A DNA stretch of 64,000 nt from MED-G116 sp038147495. GTDB taxonomy: Bacteria > Pseudomonadota > Alphaproteobacteria > Puniceispirillales > Puniceispirillaceae. Made by a program: the position numbers and the translations under genes. Shown piece by piece: positions 25,924 to 34,999 of the stretch (positions are counted from its first letter, which is position 1; the number at the start of each line of letters is the position of its first letter). Under the pieces are notes generated by a model. It was not told the DNA's origin and did not search any database. It saw only the letters and a program-made list of their open reading frames with translations. Location of the stretch: positions 248,001 through 312,000 of the forward strand of contig JAYQTT010000016.1 of assembly GCA_038147495.1 (NCBI GenBank), given 5' to 3'.

Positions 25924-26481
25924 CTAAAGATCGGCAGACCTTACTTCTCTGACTTCGGGGATGTAATGCCGAAGCATGTTTTCGATGCCCATCTTCAATG
26001 TTGCTGTCGAGCTGGGGCAGCCCTGACAAGCACCGCGCATTTCCAATGTCACCACACCATCTTCGAAATTGTGAAAAACGATGTCGCCACCATCCATCGC
26101 AACCGCTGGCCGCACCCGCGTATCAAGCAGCTGCTTGATCTGCACCACGGTTTCGCTGTCAGCCCCGTCACTTTTGTTGTCATCGCCGGACGCGCTGCTA
26201 TCAACAACCGGAAGGCCGGAAGCAAAATGTTCCATGATCCCTGCCAGAATGGAAGGTTTCAGTGAAAACCAGTCAAGCGCATCTGCCTTTGTGACCGCAA
26301 TGAAATCAGCGCCCAAAAACACGCCGGAGACACCGTCAATTTGGAAGAGACGATTGGCAAGCGGCGAGGCTTTGGCGCTGTCTGCTGCCGGAAAATCAGC
26401 GGTGCCGCTTTGCATGACTGGCACACCAGGAATGAACTTCAAGGTTGCCGGGTTTGGGGTGTCCTGTGTCTGTATGAACAT
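25924..26481 (-). CDS. NFU-type iron-sulfur cluster scaffold/carrier protein
   Basis: The N-terminal Nfu_N domain starts MFIQTQDTPNPATLKFIPG. The C-terminal NifU-like domain carries the cluster-binding Cys-x2-Cys in RGACQGCPSSTATLK. It resembles mitochondrial NFU1 and delivers clusters to client apoproteins. At 185 residues it has an Asp/Ser-rich linker of about 20 residues between domains. It is downstream of trpS across a 203-bp gap in the mutS-glnD-murJ-trpS-nfu order common in the class. The gap holds a TTGACC but no convincing -10. Confidence 0.93.
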   Translation of the reverse strand: MFIQTQDTPNPATLKFIPGVPVMQSGTADFPAADSAKASPLANRLFQIDGVSGVFLGADFIAVTKADALDWFSLKPSILAGIMEHFASGLPVVDSSASGDDNKSDGADSETVVQIKQLLDTRVRPAVAMDGGDIVFHNFEDGVVTLEMRGACQGCPSSTATLKMGIENMLRHYIPEVREVRSADL

Positions 26482-26684
26482 GATGTTGATCTCTTCTGCT
26501 TAAATTTGTTTTTTTGGCCCCCTCTTTAGAGGCGGCACAATCAGGGAACACAACAAGGTCAAAGCACTTAAAAGCGACGTTTTGTCTTGGTCCTGACACC
26601 AAAGACGCCGAGGCCAATCATAAATCTCGTCAACGCCGTAACGCCATAATGCCACATTTCAGCGGGAATTATAAGGCCAGAGAC

Positions 26685-27698
26685 TTATTTATGCCCCAGA
26701 AAGCCAACAATATCATTCACCGCATCCATGATTGGCGCTGCGATGGCTTCTGCCCGCGCCGCGCCTTCATCGAGTATATGGTCAATCTCTTCGGGTGTTT
26801 CCAGAAGCTGGCGCATTTTTTCGCCCATCGGGGACAAATGCGTTACCGCCAGTTCAGCCAAAGCCGGCTTGAATTCACCAAAGCCACGTCCGGCGAACTC
26901 ACGAAGCACATCACTGACACTGCAATCAGCCAAAGCGGCATAAATACCGACAAGATTTTCCGCTTCCGGCCGTCCTTCCAAACCAGCCGGTTCGGACGGC
27001 AGGGGTTCAGGGTCTGTTTTCGCCTTGCGGATTTTCTGCATGATGGCATCGGCATCGTCAGTCATATTGATTCTGGAATAATCCGACTCATCAGATTTGC
27101 TCATCTTTGACTGGCCATTGCGAAGACTCATCACTCGCGTTGCCGAACCAAAGATCTGCGGTTCAGGAAGTGGGAAAAAATCCTGTCCGTAGGCAGAATT
27201 GAATGCCTGCGCAATATCACGTGTCAGTTCCAGATGCTGTTTCTGGTCTTCGCCCACAGGAACATGGGTCGCCTGATAGACAAGAATGTCAGCGGCCATC
27301 AATGTCGGGTAGGCATACAGGCCAACCGTGGCATTTTCCCTGTTCTTGCCCGCCTTTTCCTTGAATTGGGTCATCCGGTTCAGCCAACCAAGCCGTGCCA
27401 CACAGTTAAACACCCATGCAAGCTGCGCATGCTGTGGAACGCGTGACTGGTTAAACAGGATGGAGCGTTCCGGCGAAATGCCCGCGGCAAGCAAACTTGC
27501 CGTGACCTCACGCGTGCTTTGGCGCAACTGTGCCGGATCCTGAGGGACGGTAATCGCGTGCAGATCAACAACGCAATAGATGGATTCAAAATCTTCCTGT
27601 AATGCAACCCAATTGCGGATTGCACCCAGATAATTGCCAAGATGCAAATTACCGGTTGGCTGGATTCCGGAAAAAATACGGTTTTTTGGTGCGGACAT
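26685..27698 (-). CDS. trpS: Tryptophanyl-tRNA synthetase
   Basis: Class I aminoacyl-tRNA synthetase that charges tRNA-Trp. The HIGH-type signature is NLHLGNYLGAI (His19-Asn22), the KMSKS loop is QSKMSKSDESDYSRI, and the GEDQKQHLELTRDIA segment binds substrate. There are 337 residues, the usual bacterial length. It lies between murJ and nfu and has its own promoter candidate in the gap to murJ. Confidence 0.97.
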   Translation of the reverse strand: MSAPKNRIFSGIQPTGNLHLGNYLGAIRNWVALQEDFESIYCVVDLHAITVPQDPAQLRQSTREVTASLLAAGISPERSILFNQSRVPQHAQLAWVFNCVARLGWLNRMTQFKEKAGKNRENATVGLYAYPTLMAADILVYQATHVPVGEDQKQHLELTRDIAQAFNSAYGQDFFPLPEPQIFGSATRVMSLRNGQSKMSKSDESDYSRINMTDDADAIMQKIRKAKTDPEPLPSEPAGLEGRPEAENLVGIYAALADCSVSDVLREFAGRGFGEFKPALAELAVTHLSPMGEKMRQLLETPEEIDHILDEGAARAEAIAAPIMDAVNDIVGFLGHK

Positions 27699-27754
27699 CG
27701 ATCAGCTCTTCGTTAACGGCCAGAATGTCGACCGGTTGCATAATATCTTGTGGC

Positions 27755-27783
27755 GTTATCGTCACTCTGCGGGCAAGGGTCAA
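27755..27783 (-). promoter_or_regulatory. Predicted promoter for trpS
   Basis: Minus-strand TTGACC (27783-27778) and GATAAC (27760-27755) are spaced by 17 bp, 57 bp before the trpS start. This is a motif match only; trpS could also be read through from murJ. Confidence 0.45.
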
Positions 27784-27819
27784 GCCCCAATGGTACGCCC
27801 GGTGCTTCGCCCATATTCC

Positions 27820-29352
27820 CTAGCGGCGTCTGAACAAGCCCGAAGGCACCGCCCGCAACAGGATCGCCGCACCAAAATATACCACCGATCCGCCGCCTAC
27901 ATAAAGCGCAAGACGCAACACCGGGTTGTCGAATGGCAGCCACATGGTCAGCCCCGATAACGCCAGCACCATAATCAAACTTGCCAACAGAATACGCGCA
28001 AGCGGCCTCAGCATAGCTGTGCCGAGCCTGTCTCTTTGGGCAAGGATGACAAGCATGATTGCTGCGGCCAAAAGCCCGGACGCCGCTGTCGCCATTGCCA
28101 GACCGGTATGGCCGAATGGCCCCATCAGCAACAGCGAGCCAACGATATTCACCGCCACCATAACCAATGAGATCCGCAGTACGAGGCCCGGCTGGCCCGC
28201 CGCATAAAATGCAGGCTGCAGGATTTTTACCAGAACAAAGCCCGGCAAGCCGATGGCATAGGCCATCAGTGCAAAACTTGCCATTTGTGCATCAGCAAGG
28301 GTGAATGCACCATGTGCAAAAAGTCCCTGCACAATCGGCAAAGCCAGAACCAGCAAGGCAGCGACTGCTGGCACCACGAGAAACCCACCCAATTCCATCG
28401 CCTCGGTCAATGCCGATCTGACAGCGTCTGGATGTCCCGCCGCTTCGGCCTTGGACAGCCGCGGCAACAACGCCGTACCAAGCGCAATCCCGACAATACC
28501 AAGCGGCAGCTGCGCCACCCTGTCGGCATAATAGAGCCAGGAAATGGCGCCCACCTGAAGCATAGATGCAAGCACCAGATCAACAATCAGATTCATCTGC
28601 ATCGCCAGCGCACCACCTGCCGCAGGAATGAATTTGCGCCACATTTGCCGCGCACGCGACGATACCCGAAGCGACATGACAAAATCCGGCAGTATGCCGC
28701 GCCGATGCAGAACAAGATACATTGTGACAAGCTGTACAGATCCAGCCGCCAACAACGCCCACGCTATCGGCAACGCCCGCTCAACATTCGTCAAGCCGGT
28801 CGCCAGTGGCACCAGCAACGCCCCCGCAATCAGACATATATTGAACAGCACCGGCATCGCCGCGCCCGGAATAAAGCGGTCATGCGCGTTGGCTATCGCG
28901 GCCCAGAACGCCACAAGTGAAATCATTGGCAAATAGGGCATGGTCACGCGGGCAAGATCAACCGCTGCCGCAAAGCGCTCCGGCGTATCGACAAAACCCG
29001 GCGCCAGCAATGAGACCACCACCGGCATCATTATTTCAAAAACAATCACCAGCGCCAGCAACACCATGACCAGCATGGTTTGCACCTCACCGGCAAGACG
29101 CCGGGCAGCCTTTTCATCAGCCGCCTCCATGGTTGCCGCATAACTTGGCACAAACGCGTTAGTCAACGCGCCCTCAGCACTCAGACGGCGGAACATGTTA
29201 GGCAGTTTCAATGCCACAAGAAACGCATCGGCGGCGGGGCCGGCACCAAGAAAAATGGCAAAGACAATATCGCGAACAAGCCCCAGAACACGGCTACCTG
29301 CCGTCAGAATACCGATTTGGCCAAACGCCCGTCCAAGCGAGGAAGCCATCAT
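27820..29352 (-). CDS. murJ: Lipid II flippase MurJ
   Basis: Integral membrane protein of the MOP superfamily that moves lipid II across the inner membrane for peptidoglycan synthesis. The 510 residues form about 14 hydrophobic helices. The N-terminal GSRVLGLVRDIVFAIFLGAGPAADAF and KLPNMFRRLSAEGALTNAFVP are strongly conserved in MurJ and contain functionally important arginines. The start overlaps the glnD stop by four bases. Confidence 0.96.
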   Translation of the reverse strand: MMASSLGRAFGQIGILTAGSRVLGLVRDIVFAIFLGAGPAADAFLVALKLPNMFRRLSAEGALTNAFVPSYAATMEAADEKAARRLAGEVQTMLVMVLLALVIVFEIMMPVVVSLLAPGFVDTPERFAAAVDLARVTMPYLPMISLVAFWAAIANAHDRFIPGAAMPVLFNICLIAGALLVPLATGLTNVERALPIAWALLAAGSVQLVTMYLVLHRRGILPDFVMSLRVSSRARQMWRKFIPAAGGALAMQMNLIVDLVLASMLQVGAISWLYYADRVAQLPLGIVGIALGTALLPRLSKAEAAGHPDAVRSALTEAMELGGFLVVPAVAALLVLALPIVQGLFAHGAFTLADAQMASFALMAYAIGLPGFVLVKILQPAFYAAGQPGLVLRISLVMVAVNIVGSLLLMGPFGHTGLAMATAASGLLAAAIMLVILAQRDRLGTAMLRPLARILLASLIMVLALSGLTMWLPFDNPVLRLALYVGGGSVVYFGAAILLRAVPSGLFRRR

Positions 29353-32165
29353 AACCCCCCTTCGTCAGGCGTATCGAGGGCGATCAGCAACTGGTCTCTG
29401 ATCTTCTGCAGGCGGGTGTCATTATGGATCTGCAAACCAAACAAATCCTTCACATAAAACACGTCAACGACGCGCTCACCATAGGTCGAAACCGATGACG
29501 ACTGAATCTGTAACCCCAGTGATGCCAAGGTCTTTGTCAGGCGATGCAAAAGGCCCGGATAATCGCGCCCATTCACCTCGATCACCGTATGGGTTGTGCT
29601 TAGCTTGTTTGAAATGAACACGCGTGAGGGGACCGGCATCTCACGCACGCGTTTGGGCGTTCGTCTCCACCGTGCGCTCAACATCGAATCCGGACGCAAT
29701 TTTCCGATAATCGCATCATTTACGTTGCGCTGAAGCCGATCAAGCGTGGCCGGATCGGTGATCGCCTGATTGTCGATCGACTGCAAAATGAACACATCCA
29801 GCACCGTGCCATCGGAACAGGTGGCAATGCGTGCACCGGCGATATTGGCTCCGGCACTTGCCACAGCACCGGCAATCCGTGAGAACAGGCCAGCATCATC
29901 AACGCTTATCACGGTCATCTCGGTGATGCGTTTCATCGTGTCGGATTTCAGATCAATCAGGATCGGCACATCCTTTGAGCGAAAATCGCGTGACAGTCTG
30001 GCATGACCCACCAATGTGGCGGTATCAAAGCTGGTCCAATAGCTTTGCGGCAGATTATTGGCATGCGCGTTGAAAACCTCGTCCGGCCAATCCGTCAGCT
30101 CGTCCCTGACAAGGGCCTGGGCTTGGGCCGCAGAACCGGCTGAAATGGTTGCCGGATCGGCCCCCCGCAACACCGCATCGGCGCGGGAATAGAGGTCACG
30201 CATCAACGCCGCTTTCCAGCCATTCCATATGTTGGGACCAACCCCGCGAATATCGGCAACCGTCAGCACCAGCAAAAGCTTCAGCCGTTCAGGCGACTGC
30301 ACGATCTCGGCAAAATCCTGAATGGTTTTCGGGTCATTGAGATCATATCGAAAGGCGATTTTGCTCATCAACAGATGGTGCCTGACAAGCCAGCTGACCG
30401 TTTCTGTTTCTTCACGTGTCAGGCCAAGCCGGGGACAGACGGTAAGCGCCAATTCGGCCCCAAGCTCTGAATGGTCGCCGCCGCGCCCCTTGGCCATGTC
30501 ATGAAGAAACATCGCCACAAACAAGGCCCGGCGGGATTCGATTTCCGGCATCGCATGGGTGGCCACTGGTGCTGTCTCATCAAGCTGGCCTGTTTCTATC
30601 TCATGCAAAACGCCGATTGTCTTGATCGTATGCTCATCAACTGTGTAGCTGTGATACATATCAAACTGCATCATGGCGACAATACGCCCGAAATCAGGAA
30701 CAAACCGGCCAAGAACACCGCTTTCATTCATCAGGCGTAAAATCCGTTCCGGATTTTTCTTTGACGTCAGAATTGACAGAAACAACGCGTTCGCTTCGGC
30801 ATCATCTCTGGTATGCGCGCCGAGCGAAGGCAGGGCACGAGTGATCCGTTTCAGGGCATGCGGGTGGATGTCTGCATCATAATCCAGAGCGATCTCAAAA
30901 ATCTTCAGCATGCGCACCGGTTCATCCCGGAAGCGGACGTCATCGGCCAGCTGCACGCGGCCCGCACGGATAGAAAAATGGCCGACATTCTGGCCCGAGA
31001 AAAACCGCCCTTCCCACAAGGTCCGCCTTTTACGAAAATCCGTCTCGACAGCAGCGCAAATGATTCTGGTCAGATTGCCGACGTCGCGCGCCGCGAGGTA
31101 ATATCGCCGCATAAAGCGCTCGACCGCCTGCAGCCCGCCACGATCTGAAAAACCCATCCGCGGGGCAATCGCCATCTGCGCGGCAAAATCCAGTCGCTCT
31201 TCGGCACGTTCGGCAAACAAATGCAAATGACAGCGTACCGTCCATAAAAACCTCTGGGCAGCACCAAAACGACGGGCCTCACTGTCTCGCATCACCACCT
31301 GATCAACAAGGTCGAGAAGGTTCGGTGTGCGGTAGGCGAATTTGGTGATCCAGAACAATGTATGTAAATCTCGAAGACCGCCCTTGCCTTCCTTGATATT
31401 CGGCTCGACAACATAGCGCGTTGCCCCGAACCGATCATGCCGCTGGTCACGCTCGGTTAGTTTTTGTTCAACAAAGTCACTGGTCTTGGACTTGGTGATG
31501 ATGCCGTTCAAGGCGTTGGAAAGCTTGTTGTACAAGGTCTGATGACCACAAATCCGGCGCATCTCGAGAAGGCCGGTAAGCACCGTATGATCCGCCTTTG
31601 CGGCGTCGATTGTTTCTGCCACCGTTCGCGTTGCATGCCCGACTTTCAGGCCCATATCCCATAGCAGATACAAGCTGAATTCAATGGCCTGCTCCATCGC
31701 CTTGTTCGGCGTGTCTGACATCAAGAAAAGCACATCAATATCGGAGAAAGGTGCCAATTCACCACGGCCATAGCCACCAACGGCAACAACTGCCATCCGG
31801 TTTTTGTTTCCATCAAGCCCGAAGCGTTTGGTCGCCTGCGCCACAATGAAGCCGATCAATATATCCATCGTCCAGGCATGACGCCCGACATAGCCAACAC
31901 CGTCATTGTCAGCCATAAAGCTGTCTGCAAGGGATTGGCGCGCATCTTTATGCGCGTCCTTCAGAATCTGCAGCATGGCCGTGCGAAACGCCTTTTCACC
32001 CTTATCCGCATACGGTGTGATTGCACTTTCCAACGCCGTAAGATCGATTGGCGATTGATTCGACTCTTTTGCCGTTGCAAGTGGCTGAAGCCAGCGACGC
32101 CACAGGCTCGATGCAGGCAGATCACCACCGGTCATTGTTAATGGGGGTAGATTATTCGGCATCAA
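29349..32165 (-). CDS. glnD: Bifunctional PII uridylyltransferase/uridylyl-removing enzyme GlnD
   Basis: Glutamine sensor that uridylylates PII proteins under nitrogen limitation and deuridylylates them under nitrogen excess. The nucleotidyltransferase active site is GGYGRGELAPFSDIDVLFL (about residues 128-146). The HD hydrolase motif is MFLHDMAKGRGGDHSELG (near 545). Two C-terminal ACT domains begin at VISVDDAGLFSRIAGAVASAG and VEVNGRDYPGLLHRLTKTLA. The 938 residues are full length. It is translationally coupled by four-base overlaps to mutS upstream and murJ downstream. Confidence 0.96.
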   Translation of the reverse strand: MMPNNLPPLTMTGGDLPASSLWRRWLQPLATAKESNQSPIDLTALESAITPYADKGEKAFRTAMLQILKDAHKDARQSLADSFMADNDGVGYVGRHAWTMDILIGFIVAQATKRFGLDGNKNRMAVVAVGGYGRGELAPFSDIDVLFLMSDTPNKAMEQAIEFSLYLLWDMGLKVGHATRTVAETIDAAKADHTVLTGLLEMRRICGHQTLYNKLSNALNGIITKSKTSDFVEQKLTERDQRHDRFGATRYVVEPNIKEGKGGLRDLHTLFWITKFAYRTPNLLDLVDQVVMRDSEARRFGAAQRFLWTVRCHLHLFAERAEERLDFAAQMAIAPRMGFSDRGGLQAVERFMRRYYLAARDVGNLTRIICAAVETDFRKRRTLWEGRFFSGQNVGHFSIRAGRVQLADDVRFRDEPVRMLKIFEIALDYDADIHPHALKRITRALPSLGAHTRDDAEANALFLSILTSKKNPERILRLMNESGVLGRFVPDFGRIVAMMQFDMYHSYTVDEHTIKTIGVLHEIETGQLDETAPVATHAMPEIESRRALFVAMFLHDMAKGRGGDHSELGAELALTVCPRLGLTREETETVSWLVRHHLLMSKIAFRYDLNDPKTIQDFAEIVQSPERLKLLLVLTVADIRGVGPNIWNGWKAALMRDLYSRADAVLRGADPATISAGSAAQAQALVRDELTDWPDEVFNAHANNLPQSYWTSFDTATLVGHARLSRDFRSKDVPILIDLKSDTMKRITEMTVISVDDAGLFSRIAGAVASAGANIAGARIATCSDGTVLDVFILQSIDNQAITDPATLDRLQRNVNDAIIGKLRPDSMLSARWRRTPKRVREMPVPSRVFISNKLSTTHTVIEVNGRDYPGLLHRLTKTLASLGLQIQSSSVSTYGERVVDVFYVKDLFGLQIHNDTRLQKIRDQLLIALDTPDEGGL

Positions 32166-34837
32166 TTGGCACCCCGGTTTTCAGATCGCGCTTCTTTCAG
32201 GCGATAGAGAAGTTCCAGCGCCTCACGCGGGCTCAGGCCGTCAGGATGAATGTCATCCAACATATCCAGCACCGGATCAGACCCCACCGACAGAGGCGGC
32301 GCCGCATTTTCGGTCATCTGCCGGTCAAACAATGGCAGGCTTTCCATCATTTTCTTTGTATCAACGGCACCATGCATACCTGATTCCAGCTCATCAAGAA
32401 TCTGTGATGCGCGCGCCAGAACAGATGCCGGAAGGCCGGCAAGTCTGGCAACATGAACGCCGTATGAACGATCAGCCGCGCCGGCCACAACCTGATGCAA
32501 AAAGACGATTGCGCCTTTCCACTCACGCACCCGCATCGAATGGCTGCGCAATCGCGGCAAGCGTTGCTGCAAGGACGTCAGTTCATGGTAATGCGTTGCA
32601 AACAGGGTGCGGCACCCGGATTGATCATGCAAATGTTCAAGCGCCGCCCAGGCAATGGCCAGTCCGTCATAGGTTGCCGTGCCGCGACCAATCTCATCAA
32701 GAATGACAAGGGAACGCTTTGTTGCACGGTTCAAAATCGCCGCGGTTTCAATCATCTCAACCATAAAGGTAGAGCGCCCGCGCGCCAGATCATCCGCCGC
32801 ACCAACACGGCTGAAAAGCCGGTCGACGACGCCGATAATGGCCGCCTCTGCAGGCACATACATACCCGCCTGCGCCATGATGGCAATATGCGCATTCTGG
32901 CGCAGAAACGTCGACTTTCCTGCCATATTGGGGCCGGTCAGCAACCAAACATTGTGATCATCACCAAGATCACAATCATTCGGAATGAATGGCGTGGTGC
33001 TGTCCAGCATCGCCTCAATCACCGGATGCCGGCCTTTTTCAATCCGGAAGTCCGTACCTGTCCGGATTTCCGGACGGCATTGATTTGTTGCCATCGCCAG
33101 CACCGCCGAAGACATCGCAACATCAATGATGGCAAGCGCCGTTGCCGTTGCCGCAACGGGTGCAGCCTGTTCCAGCACCGCCGCGCGAAGCGTTTCAAAA
33201 ATTTCGAGTTCCTTTGCCAGAGCGCGCTCTGAAGCGCTGCTCATGTCACGCTCCATCTCGGCAAGCTCGGTGGTGGTAAAGCGGACTGTCTGGGCGGTGG
33301 TCTGGCGATGAATAAATCTTTCATCATGCATCAATTTATCGGCATGATTGGCCCGCACATCAATGTGATAGCCAAGCACATTATTATGTTTGATCTTCAG
33401 CGACGCGACACCGGTATCGTTGCAATAACGCTGTTGCAGGGCTGCGATCAGGCGGCGGCTCTCATCGCGCAGATTACGCAAATCATCAAGCCCGGGATCA
33501 TAGCCTTGTCTGACAAACCCACCATCACGGGCCAGCAACGGCAGATCATCACCAAGGGCAGGCAGCAAAACCTCGGTAAGCGGTGTTGGGTGCAGGATTA
33601 CATCAAATAATTCACGCAGCTGCGGGGGCTCGCCAAGGGTGCTGGCACCGCTGCAAATCTCGACAACCGCTGCCGCCGCATTGAGCGCCTGGCCAAGGCC
33701 GGCAAGATCGCGCGGCCCACCATGCCCCATTGTCAGGCGGGCCATGATCCGCTCGATATCACCAATACCGGTCATCCTGTTGCGCACTTGTTCGGTGATG
33801 CTGGCATTCTGCAGGCACCAGGCGACCAGATCGTGACGCTGGATAATTTTTTCGGCATCCCCAAGCGGTGCGGCAAGACGTTCTGCCAGCAATCGCCCGC
33901 CAGCCGAGGTCACCGTCCTGTCAACGGCATGCAACAGGCTGCCGCGTGCCTCGCCCGCCAGCGTCCGCGTCAGTTCGAGTGAGCGGCGGGTGGCAGGATC
34001 AATTTCCATATAGCCAGCATCGCTGATCACCTGCAGATGATGCAGGCGCGGCATGTTGCCGATCTGTGTGGTTTCAAGATAACCCAACAAAGCACCGGCC
34101 GCAGACAACATCGCGCGCGAAAAGCTGCCCAGTCCGTCAAGGCTGCCAACGCCATAAAACCCCTCAAGGGCCTGTCGTCCCATGGTCGAATCAAACAGCG
34201 CAGGCACCTGTTCGGTGACACAAAAATCCGTGTCTGACAGCCAGTCTGGCCGGTCCAGATTGGCCGGGACCACAAGTTCTGCCGGATCAAGCATGGCCAG
34301 CAATGTCTCGCACCCCTCGCCATTCACCTCCTGCACCATGAAATCACCCGTCGACATATCGGCCCAGGCAAGCGCTTGCGCCTCACCGGAGCGACCAAGG
34401 GCGGCAAGAAAATTATGCCGTCTTGGTGACAGCAATTCATCCTCGGTCAATGTGCCGGGGGTAAGCACGCGCACCACCGCGCGTTTGAGCGGGCCTTTGC
34501 CGCCACGTTTCTTATGCTCGGCCGGGTCTTCAACCTGCTCGCAAACGGCGACCCGATGACCGGCCTTTATTAATCTTGCGATATAACCGTCCATGGCGTG
34601 GACCGGCACACCACACATCGGGATATCATCACCGTCACTTTTCCCCCGCTTTGTCAGGGTGATACCAAGCACCTGTGCGCCAATTTCCGCATCTTCAAAA
34701 AACATCTCATAGAAATCACCCATGCGATAGAACAGCAGCGCATCCTGCTGGTCCTGCTTGACCTGCAGATATTGCGCGATCATGGGGGTCGGCGACTTTA
34801 CATTTCGCCATGTTGATGTAGAAGATGAGGCCGTCAT
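32162..34837 (-). CDS. mutS: DNA mismatch repair protein MutS
   Basis: Recognises mismatches and recruits MutL. The mismatch-reading Phe-x-Glu lies in YRMGDFYEMFFEDA near residue 40. The ATPase domain has Walker A in LTGPNMAGKSTFLRQ, the signature region STFMVEM and Walker B in LVILDEIGRGTATYDGLA, followed by the FATHYHEL motif. ATG 34837 gives 891 residues; the upstream in-frame TTG and ATG are less likely because GGGAA lies at better spacing to this ATG. It is divergent from maeB. Confidence 0.97.
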   Translation of the reverse strand: MTASSSTSTWRNVKSPTPMIAQYLQVKQDQQDALLFYRMGDFYEMFFEDAEIGAQVLGITLTKRGKSDGDDIPMCGVPVHAMDGYIARLIKAGHRVAVCEQVEDPAEHKKRGGKGPLKRAVVRVLTPGTLTEDELLSPRRHNFLAALGRSGEAQALAWADMSTGDFMVQEVNGEGCETLLAMLDPAELVVPANLDRPDWLSDTDFCVTEQVPALFDSTMGRQALEGFYGVGSLDGLGSFSRAMLSAAGALLGYLETTQIGNMPRLHHLQVISDAGYMEIDPATRRSLELTRTLAGEARGSLLHAVDRTVTSAGGRLLAERLAAPLGDAEKIIQRHDLVAWCLQNASITEQVRNRMTGIGDIERIMARLTMGHGGPRDLAGLGQALNAAAAVVEICSGASTLGEPPQLRELFDVILHPTPLTEVLLPALGDDLPLLARDGGFVRQGYDPGLDDLRNLRDESRRLIAALQQRYCNDTGVASLKIKHNNVLGYHIDVRANHADKLMHDERFIHRQTTAQTVRFTTTELAEMERDMSSASERALAKELEIFETLRAAVLEQAAPVAATATALAIIDVAMSSAVLAMATNQCRPEIRTGTDFRIEKGRHPVIEAMLDSTTPFIPNDCDLGDDHNVWLLTGPNMAGKSTFLRQNAHIAIMAQAGMYVPAEAAIIGVVDRLFSRVGAADDLARGRSTFMVEMIETAAILNRATKRSLVILDEIGRGTATYDGLAIAWAALEHLHDQSGCRTLFATHYHELTSLQQRLPRLRSHSMRVREWKGAIVFLHQVVAGAADRSYGVHVARLAGLPASVLARASQILDELESGMHGAVDTKKMMESLPLFDRQMTENAAPPLSVGSDPVLDMLDDIHPDGLSPREALELLYRLKEARSENRGAN

Positions 34838-34999
34838 GTGCATTTCCCGAAATCGATTCAATGTAGCATCATTCCGGTCAGATAGAACGTGTTTCCTCGA
34901 AAAAGTGAAACGCGATATTACTGGACTGCGCGTTAAAACGGTCTAGGATTTGAAAAAGGGCACAAGACCCCCTCTATGCAATGCCCAACGGTGAGAGCG